From an uncultured Opitutaceae bacterium (GTDB taxonomy: Bacteria; Verrucomicrobiota; Verrucomicrobiia; Opitutales; Opitutaceae), in NCBI GenBank assembly GCA_951813085.1, contig OX638348.1, positions 1,745,627 to 1,809,626 on the forward strand: a stretch of 64,000 bases of DNA, given 5' to 3'. Of the stretch, positions 56,832 through 64,000 are shown in pieces. The number at the start of each line of letters is the position of its first letter. Position 1 is the first letter of the stretch. Under the pieces are notes generated by a model. The model was not told the DNA's origin. It did not search any database and was given only the letters and a program-made list of their open reading frames with translations. A program made the position numbers and the translations under genes.

Positions 56832-58259
56832 TCAAATGTCAGCCGTGGCGATTTCGTAGATTTCGCTGGAGGCGGCTTTAAGCGCTACTTCCAATTTAGG
56901 GTAAGGCTCCCCATAACCATCGAGCAAACCAGAGTGCTGCTGCGCAAACTTTCGGGGAACCAAGAGTGAGGCATCGATTAATCCGCAATAGTGCCAGCCC
57001 ACGAAATCCGGGCGGGCGAACGCATGGCGGAAAAACTCTTCTGTCCATGCTGCTCGCATCTCTAGGTTATCGGCAACCGGTCCATACGGCCGGGGCATAA
57101 TATCGGTGGTCATCGTAAATGCCGAGTCGCCATTGATAAAGGGCTTGTCGACCTGCTTCGACCAGCGATCCAATCCAGGCTTCTGAACCTCGAAACGCCC
57201 ATACATCTGATAGAAAATCAGATCGGTGTATTTGCTCGTAACGGGAAGGACAGTATCGAGTGAATCCGTATTGGCGTGGAGCTTGTCTCCAAAGAACATA
57301 TGATTCGTATCATAACGGCGGATCGAATTGCGGGCCGTTTCATAATACTTGCCGACGCAACGCTGGAGAAAGAGGACGTTGTCGCGCGATTCGTTAGTAT
57401 TGGAAAGCTAGGTATTTGGCCGCCAATTCCTAGCAGCGGCTAGGTTGTCGAAGGACTTGAATTTTGTGCCGTAAGTCGTATTGAATTCGCTGATACTTCC
57501 ACGATATATTTCTCGCATGGCCTCTACGTAAGCCTGTTTGCCAGCAGCATTTCCATCCAGGTTCCTGAGCCTACGAGGCCAACCAATGCGTGACGCTCTC
57601 CGCTTTCCTCCAATCGTATCGGGACGCTCCCGCAAATCCTCCTCGGTAAACAAGGGGCAGTCGGTCATAGCATAAGCCAGCAGGTAGGGATCATCCTTGA
57701 CTGCCGGTACAATCTCCCTGGCCATTCGATCACAGTGATGCTCGAAATCCGACGAGAACACATCGAGAAAATTAGTGTCCGGAAGATCGGGCTTCCAATG
57801 CGGGATATCGACAAATGGGATAGGCTGTATGTAAGCCATTTCAGGCCGCGGTTCGTTGACGATATTGAGCGACGAATGCACGCCCACTGTGTTAAAGCCC
57901 AGTTGCTCGCGAACACGAAAGAACCAGGTTCGGAGCGCTTTATTGAACTCCGGTCCACTCAGGTCCTCAAGTCCCAGTTTCTTTTGCCAGGCCGCGCGGT
58001 TGTAATCCTGCTGTCACAAATCCGGATGAAGGTGGTTGATTCCCCAGCTCAAAAAGGCGTTCCCCTCGGGAGAAACCAGCCACCAGCGTTCGTCCTTCTC
58101 CACGCGAAAAAAGCCGATCGCTTCGAATTTCTTGCCGATCCAGCCGCCGAAGCGGTCCAGCTTCGTGGCGTGATGGGCGCTATAAAGCGAAGGGGTTCGG
58201 ACTAGGCTGGAAGCGAGGGCGCTCGCAGATGCGAGACGGACAAAATCACGTCGTTTCAT
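56832..58259 (-). pseudogene. agarase-like glycoside hydrolase with two in-frame stops
   Basis: One frame of 476 codons with no shift. A Tat-like lead (MKRRDFVRLASASALASSLV), [33 protein letters not shown], then TGA at codon 82 (58014-58016). The frame resumes with NRAAWQKKLGLEDL, LGFNTVGVHSSLNIVNEPRP and DDPYLLAYAMTDCPLF. TAG at codon 284 (57408-57410) follows NWRPNT and precedes LSNTNESRDNVLFLQRCVGK, RRYDTNHMFFGDKL and DFVGWHYCGLIDAS. Pattern of a GH50/agarase-like TIM barrel (WWLV-PEGN, late W-Y/H-C). Family at superfamily level only. A 5' stub of a second copy lies at 61391-61600. Confidence 0.78.
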
Positions 58260-58375
58260 GAATCAACCTTTTTGGGGATTATTCATTGTTAATCTGGTTG
58301 AGAATAAATGGGACTCTTTATGTGTCGATCAATCTCATCGAATCAACGGAGAATCTGGGCAAGACCGAGAGAAAT

Positions 58376-58403
58376 TCAGGACGGCCGCTAACGGCCGCCC
58401 TGA
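58376..58403 (-). terminator. hairpin after the siderophore-type receptor (cassette copy A)
   Basis: TCAGGACGGCCGCTAACGGC and on to CCCTGA form a stem of about 12 bp with one mismatch and a CTAA loop, 46 bp past the receptor stop; on the minus strand AATTTCTCT follows. The same 28 bases recur at 61604-61631 in the same position relative to another receptor. Confidence 0.65.
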
Positions 58404-58448
58404 GATCATGAACTACTAACTACAACTTCTACGAATATTTCTCTGAGA

Positions 58449-60944
58449 TTAGAAATCGACGCCTACAGTCAAACGATAGGAACGTGGTGTTATCAATCCC
58501 ACCAGATTATCCCCCTGCGTATCGATTACATCAGTAAGATTAGAACCATTAAGTTGAAAACGGTACAGCAGATCACCGGATTGGATCCGATAGCCCGCAA
58601 ACGCATTGATCAAGGTTCGAGGTCGGGCCCTTAAACCGGCATGACCAGCTTGTGGAGCGCCACTAAAGCGCTCGCTGAAATAGTCCGCCGAACCGCCTAT
58701 GAAGAATCCATCCAACCTGCCTCCAAAGGCGTAGCGGGTAAAAACGTTAAAGTTATCCTCTGGAGAATTCGGCAAAACGCGTCCCTCCGCCTGAGGAGAG
58801 GAAGGATCCCTTAGCAATTGTGTATCCAGTATGGTGTAGGTCGCCCGTATATCCCACCCTTCAACTGGTGTAGCAGTCAGTTCAAACTCGTAACCCTTGG
58901 CCTCTTCTTCGCCAGACTGGATCTGGAATTCATCAATACGTTCATTGTCAGGAAGCAGATCGATAAGGGCTCTATCCTCGGCTGACAAATTAGGAAACCA
59001 TGGAAGGTAAGAGTCTGGATTTTCACTGACGGTAATATTGCGAATAATATTGTTATTGGTCACCGTAAAATAAGCGATCGCATAGCTGAATATACTATCT
59101 TCTCCTCCTAGAGTGCCCTTTATACCAGCTTCCCAACCTTCTCCAAAGAGATGGTCAGCAGGCACCCTCGGATTGTCATTCAAAAGCGGTGCATCATTTC
59201 TTCCATCACCATCCAAGTCAGTATCCAAAGGATTGTTGTCTGAGTCTGGCAATTGAATCGTACGCAATTGAGGTTGAAACGACTGAGCAAAGTTTCCGTA
59301 AAGATGAAGCTTATCTGGAATAAGCTTATATACGGCCCCATATTGATATATACTGTCTTCGCCGGTTAACGGATCAGAGAAATTCAATTCGCTTTGGCTC
59401 TGCGGATGGCGGGTCTCGTCTGTCGTTGTCAGGCTGTTTTCGAAACTGGAGTCGCGAAACCCAAACGTAACAATCAAATTGTCTTCAAAGAAATTGCCCG
59501 AACCATACAGATAGAAATCTTCTGACGACCCATCGTTGCCGGAATTATTCCGTAGAAGCCCAGGCCCTTCATAAGCCTCCGTTCGTGGATCATCCACGAT
59601 GTAGGAAGAAGAAGGGGGCGCTTCCCAAATCCAAGTGTTGGGATCGAATATTTGCTTCGTTGATGGAGATCTGAAATTGCCAGATCGCCTTCCATCATCG
59701 CCTATCGTTCCCGCTCTGAATCTCGAGAACCAGCTTTGTTGTTCGTTGTAGTCGAAGCCTGGCATAAACTGGAAGCTTCCCCACTCGAAATCGTAGTTGA
59801 TCAGCAAGTTAAGCTGGAGATTCTTCGCGCTATCCGAGTTTCGGTTGCTATCCCAAAAAGGGGCATTTGCGATGCCGTAGCCCGGATCGGTGATCTGCAG
59901 CGGAGGCGGATTGTTCGGATTGCCTTCAACAAAGAATGGGAGTCCAGCGGTGGCTTGATTTATCAAAACCCGATCACCGTGCTGAGTTCGGTAAGCCACC
60001 CTTAGAGTGTAGTTATCATTGAACCAATAGCGACCTCTTATGAAGATGCTATCAGATTCGTTGTGAACGGGCGCGCCCACATCCCGAACGTTGAAATCCA
60101 ATACAGGGTAATCTTCATCCACTTCGTGGGCAAAGCGGCCATATTCGTCCATCGCCGTGTTTCGCGTCGTAGGCGGCGCTGAAATGACAGCTTCTTCATC
60201 CGTATCCGAATAATAGTAATCGACCAAAATATTGCCTTTTTTTTCCGCAAAATCGAATTCCATCTGTGGATTGAAATGCAGAGCATTTCGCGTAGTCCCA
60301 TGTTGAAAGAATTCACGGTCCTCTTGGGAAATGGTAACCAGATAACGAATGTCGTCGGTCAGGGGACCAGATGTATCGATATCGATACGATTGAAGTCAT
60401 AGCTCCCATGGATATATCGAAGGCTCGCCCGCTTGTCTGCCGTCGGACGCTTCGTAATGAAATTAACAATACCACCGGGGGGTGTTGCTCCATACAGGAG
60501 CGAAGCGGGACCCTTCACCACCTCGACGCGTTGGATTGAGTTAGGAGCTATATTAAAATCCTGGCTGACCGAAAACCCGTTGATCAGGTTTCCATTCGTC
60601 GGAAATCCTCTAATTCGGTAGCGATTATTAGCTGAGGTGTTAAATCCGCGACCACCATTTATCACGCCACCCGCAAATTGAACGGCATCCCTCATGTCGG
60701 TGACTGAAATATCGCTGAGCAATTCCTCGGTTAGTACGTTTACAGCAAAAGGGAGCTCGTCGAGCCTTGAAGCAAAACGCGTTGCGCTAATCGACTCAAT
60801 AGCGACGACTCCTGAATCCTCACTCGCTTCGACCAAAAACGGGTCGAGTTCGACGGTACTATCTTGGGCTGAAACGCTTGTAGCGATACCCGAAAAAGCG
60901 AGCGCAAGCGCTCGCAAGATGTTGATTGGTTTTTTCTTGTTCAT
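58449..60944 (-). CDS. TonB-dependent siderophore-type receptor
   Basis: 831 residues from the ATG at 60944 (an upstream ATG adds 8 residues). Signal peptide (MNKKKPINILRALALAFSG), short N-terminus VELDPFLVEASEDSG, then a plug of the FhuA/FoxA kind: RYRIRGFPTNGNLINGF, VEVVKGPASLLYGATPPGGI, NFITKRP, and a barrel ending LTVGVDF. It differs from the long LSPFAV receptors at 25181 and 47379. Ligand could be ferric siderophore or a sugar; with an agarase-like gene and hairpin directly downstream, polysaccharide uptake is plausible. Confidence 0.9.
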   Translation of the reverse strand: MNKKKPINILRALALAFSGIATSVSAQDSTVELDPFLVEASEDSGVVAIESISATRFASRLDELPFAVNVLTEELLSDISVTDMRDAVQFAGGVINGGRGFNTSANNRYRIRGFPTNGNLINGFSVSQDFNIAPNSIQRVEVVKGPASLLYGATPPGGIVNFITKRPTADKRASLRYIHGSYDFNRIDIDTSGPLTDDIRYLVTISQEDREFFQHGTTRNALHFNPQMEFDFAEKKGNILVDYYYSDTDEEAVISAPPTTRNTAMDEYGRFAHEVDEDYPVLDFNVRDVGAPVHNESDSIFIRGRYWFNDNYTLRVAYRTQHGDRVLINQATAGLPFFVEGNPNNPPPLQITDPGYGIANAPFWDSNRNSDSAKNLQLNLLINYDFEWGSFQFMPGFDYNEQQSWFSRFRAGTIGDDGRRSGNFRSPSTKQIFDPNTWIWEAPPSSSYIVDDPRTEAYEGPGLLRNNSGNDGSSEDFYLYGSGNFFEDNLIVTFGFRDSSFENSLTTTDETRHPQSQSELNFSDPLTGEDSIYQYGAVYKLIPDKLHLYGNFAQSFQPQLRTIQLPDSDNNPLDTDLDGDGRNDAPLLNDNPRVPADHLFGEGWEAGIKGTLGGEDSIFSYAIAYFTVTNNNIIRNITVSENPDSYLPWFPNLSAEDRALIDLLPDNERIDEFQIQSGEEEAKGYEFELTATPVEGWDIRATYTILDTQLLRDPSSPQAEGRVLPNSPEDNFNVFTRYAFGGRLDGFFIGGSADYFSERFSGAPQAGHAGLRARPRTLINAFAGYRIQSGDLLYRFQLNGSNLTDVIDTQGDNLVGLITPRSYRLTVGVDF

Positions 60945-61169
60945 TTCTGTAGGTTTGGTTATTCGCACCCACCGGGAACTCAGCTAGGGTTTTGATTAGA
61001 GCTCTCGATAGGAGTGAAGTAGTAGTTGCACTCTCCTCGAAGAATACTTCCCTTACCCTATCATTCTTCGCTCGCTCCCGCCCCGTTCAAATTGATAGTG
61101 AGCAGACTTTTGCGTAAATATCCTACAAGGAAATCGTCACCAAAGCTGCTACGCCCACATACGTTGTTC

Positions 61170-61396
61170 ATGATAAAAACTCCCGTCGTTCGCGCATTCG
61201 CCCTACTATGGTTGCTCGCAATATCATTTCAGGGCCTTTACGCGAGCGCCCCATCTCGATCATCGCAGCAGGCGACGGCAAGGTAAACTTCGACAGCAAA
61301 GGCAACTACAACATATTCAACCTCTTGGCTGCGGACTACCACTACTTCGAAGGTATCACGATAACGAATACCGATATCGGTTTCCTCACTGGTTGA
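61170..61396 (+). pseudogene. relic of an exported beta-helix (polysaccharide-lyase-like) gene
   Basis: Starts with ATG 61170 and a good signal peptide (MIKTPVVRAFALLWLLAISF), then changes frame into RERPISIIAAGDGKVNFDSK, NYNIFNLLAADYHYFEGITI and TNTDIGF. The second piece is one turn-set of a right-handed beta-helix as in PL6-like or pectate-lyase-like proteins. The sequence between signal peptide and this piece is missing, and the match ends at TGA 61394-61396, where homology to the agarase cassette begins (61391). This is the cut 5' end of a plus-strand gene, truncated by the duplicated cassette. Confidence 0.55.
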
Positions 61397-61600
61397 TTCC
61401 CCAGCTCAAAAAGGCGTTCCCCTCGGGAAAAACCAGCCACCAGCGTTTGTCCTTCTCTACGCGGAAAAATCCGGTCGCTTTGAACTTCTTGCCGGTCCAG
61501 CCGCCGAAGCAGTCTAGCTTCGTGGCGTGATGGGCACTATAAAGCGAAGGGTTCGGATTAGGCTGGAAGCAAAGGCGCTCGCAGAGACGAGACGGAGAGT
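61391..61600 (-). pseudogene. 5' stub of a second agarase-like gene (cassette copy B)
   Basis: Reads [40 protein letters not shown] and [13 protein letters not shown], closely matching residues 25-76 of the gene at 56832-58259. DNA similarity runs from 61391 (58034 in copy A) to about 61590. The 5' end up to the start codon and the whole 3' part are missing; a one-base deletion near 61550 also breaks the frame. It lies between the upstream receptor's hairpin and the beta-helix relic. Confidence 0.85.
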
Positions 61601-61603
61601 AAT

Positions 61604-61631
61604 TCAGGACGGCCGCTAACGGCCGCCCTGA
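61604..61631 (-). terminator. hairpin after the upstream receptor (cassette copy B)
   Basis: The same 28-base hairpin as at 58376-58403, here 35 bp after the stop of the receptor at 61666. Stem with one A/C mismatch and CTAA loop. Confidence 0.65.
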
Positions 61632-61665
61632 ACACATGTACTACTACTAGAACTACACAAACAAA

Positions 61666-64000
61666 CTACCAAGAAAAGTTATTCGTCAGAATGAACGACC
61701 GCGGGGCGATGAGTCGGTAGAAGTAATTCTGGCCGACGTCGCTAATAGTAGAGTGCTCATCTGCTCGCGTAGGCGTGGGATCGGTATCGTCTAGCAAGTT
61801 GCGGATGTTCAGTTGAATCTTCCAATCCACTTTCTCATCCCAGATCTTCTGTTTGTAGGAAAAGTGGAGCCCGGTGTCGAACAATTCCCCGCCATAGAAC
61901 GGCTTGTTAATGTTGACTATTCTTTGGTCGCCATCCACGGCGTAGCCAATAACGGGTCTGTCCTGCCAGTTGAGATAGCCACCCACCCCGAAACCGCTGA
62001 GACTTCCCTCGGTGAAGTTATAGTTAGTCAGCAAGCTGAATTTCCATTCCCGCATTTCGGCCTGCTTTGATCCATCTTGAGCCTGAATGAAAGCCATTCT
62101 GTCATCCATTTCGGCTACGACCTCGGAAACGGAAACGTTCCCGCGATCAGGTACTAAAACGTCAGCATGCCCCAGAACATTGCCTCGATTTTCCGAGAGG
62201 TATTGCAGGGCGGCCGGCATGATGCGGGAACGGACCGCTTCATTTTGGCTTCCGAAAACGGCAATTCTCCAGTTCGTGGTCGGCAGGTAGTTAACCATCA
62301 TTTCCATACCTTCCGCCGCGACGTCCGTGCTAGCTTGAATTGTGGTGTTGAAGATCAGATCATGCCAAGAAGGATCGACTGTATCGCCCAGCGCCTGGTA
62401 GATATTGTTGAATGCGCCGGGGAAAATGTCGGCGCTAGTTCGGGCATTTCTCTGCGAGCTCTCGAACCAGCTGATTTTCCCATTCAACTTGCCTTGGAAA
62501 AACGAGGCTTTAAATCCGTAGTCGATCGTCTGTCCGGTTGAATGGGGCCGCGGAAGGCCAAGCATGTCAGGATCCGCTACCGAGGGTTCGAAGTTCTTTG
62601 AGCGATTGTAGCTCAGGGAGAAATTGTCGACCGCGCCTTGGTTCTGAACCAAGTGAAAGACGCCTCCTAGGGAATAAGTCGTCTCCTCGACATCGGAAAC
62701 GCCCACATTAGGCGTCCGCGTGTTGATTCCAGAGAGGTAAGAGACGTACGTTCCATCACTGTTTCTCTCCCAATTACCAGCTGTTACATCCGTTACATCC
62801 TGAGTATCTATGCGATGCCCAAGAGTGGTTACCAATCGGTCATTGAAGAAATAGCTTTGGGCCGCGAGCATGGCAATCCCCTGAGTCGTCTCCGTGTCGA
62901 CTCCGGAGCGGAAATTAGCATACTCCGCATTGACCCCCGGCAATTCGGAAAACTGCGAATCGAAATTCCTCAAATCAAGTTCGTCGAAAGACGCTCGGTC
63001 GCCGTCTTCCAGATCAACGTAAAATACGGGCCGTAGAAAGTTCTGGCCATTCAAGATGTTGTCGTTGAATCCAGATAAAGGCGTGGTGTTTACCAAGCGC
63101 TGGCGATCTGTGAAGCGACGGCCTTTGCTATCCTGATACATACCGGAAATCAGGTGGCGACCCGCCCATTTGGCCTGTTCCCGAAGATCCAGATCGTAGG
63201 AAGCTGTCAGCCGATAGTTCTCATTCCGGTAAAGAAAATCCCGATTCTCCACTGTCCCTCCGCCGTAAAAGTAGTCGCCTACATTGGGATTCGGAGACCC
63301 GTCTGGGAGGGTCTCGCTGGCATCGGCGTAAAGCTGATTGCCGCCGGTAAAGCGTATGTCTTTCTGGTGATCGTTTTGGAAACCGGCGAATTGCAAAAAG
63401 AAATTCTCGCCAATCTTCTGCTCGATGCTGAAGTCCCCGATAATTATTTTCCGGTCGTCCAGATTGTGTTTCCCCATGCTGCTGTCGTAGTTCATGAAAC
63501 CATCCAGTGGCACCGACAAGTTGCTGTGGTTGCTCAACCCACCTCGATGCCAATCGGAAACAGCGTAGTTCCTCCAATTCTGCAGCAGATCGATCGGAGA
63601 CGCAGAACCAAATATGACCCTCGTCTGGTTGCCTCCGCTGGCACGGGTTATCCCGTGCGTGCCACTTGGGTTGGCTACGCCATCTATGGGAACTGTCGGC
63701 TGGCCAACACCGCGCCAAAGGCCACTGCGGTCGACGCTAACGGTGGGAGCCGATAGGTTGCGTTCCAAATCAATGTATTCGATATTCAGGTTGATGGTCG
63801 TGTTTTCCGCAGGCTTCCAGACCATAGCCCCATAAAAACGGTGCTGGTCCTGCCATTGGGGGTCCCGGTAGAATTCCTTCTCCTCGTGTAGAGCGGCAAT
63901 TCGAATGGCGAACTTTTCTTCCGCCAAAATCCTGTTCAGATTGATCTCGAAGCGCTGGGACCCTTCGTCGTCCCAGCGATGACGGAAATTTGTGGAATCC
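61666..64000 (-). CDS. TonB-dependent receptor, barrel part (5' partial at window edge)
   Basis: About 778 residues visible; the frame is open to the window end (FRHRWDDEGSQRFEINLNRI), so signal peptide and plug lie outside. The barrel carries segments such as KFAIRIAALHEEKEFYRDPQ, TPNVGVSDVEETTYSLGGVF, FKASFFQGKLNGKISWFESS and a C-terminus APRSFILTNNFSW typical of the large Opitutia receptors (compare GSPRSVMWREGRTFRLRSTF at 28.4 kb). It is followed by the hairpin and agarase stub, mirroring receptor-hairpin-agarase at 60944-56832. Confidence 0.9.
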   Translation of the reverse strand, partial: DSTNFRHRWDDEGSQRFEINLNRILAEEKFAIRIAALHEEKEFYRDPQWQDQHRFYGAMVWKPAENTTINLNIEYIDLERNLSAPTVSVDRSGLWRGVGQPTVPIDGVANPSGTHGITRASGGNQTRVIFGSASPIDLLQNWRNYAVSDWHRGGLSNHSNLSVPLDGFMNYDSSMGKHNLDDRKIIIGDFSIEQKIGENFFLQFAGFQNDHQKDIRFTGGNQLYADASETLPDGSPNPNVGDYFYGGGTVENRDFLYRNENYRLTASYDLDLREQAKWAGRHLISGMYQDSKGRRFTDRQRLVNTTPLSGFNDNILNGQNFLRPVFYVDLEDGDRASFDELDLRNFDSQFSELPGVNAEYANFRSGVDTETTQGIAMLAAQSYFFNDRLVTTLGHRIDTQDVTDVTAGNWERNSDGTYVSYLSGINTRTPNVGVSDVEETTYSLGGVFHLVQNQGAVDNFSLSYNRSKNFEPSVADPDMLGLPRPHSTGQTIDYGFKASFFQGKLNGKISWFESSQRNARTSADIFPGAFNNIYQALGDTVDPSWHDLIFNTTIQASTDVAAEGMEMMVNYLPTTNWRIAVFGSQNEAVRSRIMPAALQYLSENRGNVLGHADVLVPDRGNVSVSEVVAEMDDRMAFIQAQDGSKQAEMREWKFSLLTNYNFTEGSLSGFGVGGYLNWQDRPVIGYAVDGDQRIVNINKPFYGGELFDTGLHFSYKQKIWDEKVDWKIQLNIRNLLDDTDPTPTRADEHSTISDVGQNYFYRLIAPRSFILTNNFSW

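Noticed and set aside
5362-58016. Reassigned TGA or TAG codons (altered genetic code) to explain the interrupted genes
   Set aside because: Intact core genes here end in TGA (cusA) and TAG (hom, cimA), and frameshifts and deletions accompany the stops, so decay or error fits better.

Overview
The window looks like a chromosomal segment of a marine member of the Verrucomicrobiota, class Opitutia (Opitutales/Puniceicoccales type). This is inferred from family make-up: TonB-dependent receptors whose mature N-terminus reads (Y)ELSPF-V-A followed by GY, several formylglycine sulfatases, a ThuA-like protein, and an SGNH / beta-propeller / HEAT / cytochrome c fusion of the kind seen in PVC bacteria. 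No rRNA, tRNA or CRISPR array was found.

Layout. 1-4.6 kb: the end of a Cu/Ag-type CusB (carrying a DUF3347 domain), CusA, and a free secreted DUF3347 protein. 4.6-6.6 kb (minus): a DoxX-like protein and an FMN-binding glutamate-synthase-like gene with an in-frame TGA. 6.9-14.1 kb: a second metal-efflux cluster (Cys/His-rich secreted protein, TolC-type channel, adaptor, RND pump, His-rich lipoprotein, small exported protein). 14.1-20.1 kb: a CPA2 antiporter and small enzymes, two of them broken. 20.2-24.7 kb: a solute-binding protein, a sulfatase, an aldo/keto reductase and a frameshifted MFS transporter. 25.2-32.4 kb: a large TonB receptor, a CxxCH/TPR protein and a sulfatase.

32.5-34.5 kb and 45.4-47.4 kb hold two 1,938-bp, nearly identical, oppositely oriented IS1595-type elements. 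They bracket an 11-kb block with a one-strand run serA-plsY-hom-lysC-thrC-cimA (serine, threonine, and a citramalate route towards isoleucine), a cardiolipin synthase and an unassigned membrane-anchored protein. Each element carries a degraded transposase and a nuclease-like passenger.

47.4-64 kb is a minus-strand polysaccharide-utilisation region: TonB receptors, sulfatases, ThuA-like, agarase-like and SGNH/cytochrome genes. Much of it is decayed: a receptor cut by an IS with two in-frame TAGs, a frameshift and an internal deletion; a sulfatase reduced to its two ends; ThuA-like and agarase-like genes with in-frame stops; and a duplicated receptor-hairpin-agarase cassette whose second agarase is a stub joined to a beta-helix protein relic.

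The most notable features are the number of genes that stay homologous on both sides of a single nonsense or frameshift change (many TAG/TGA, no TAA), and the IS pair, which shares catalytic-residue losses that all look like A-to-G changes. Intact housekeeping genes here end in TAG, TGA and TAA, so a changed genetic code is not supported. The choice is between real decay and assembly error.
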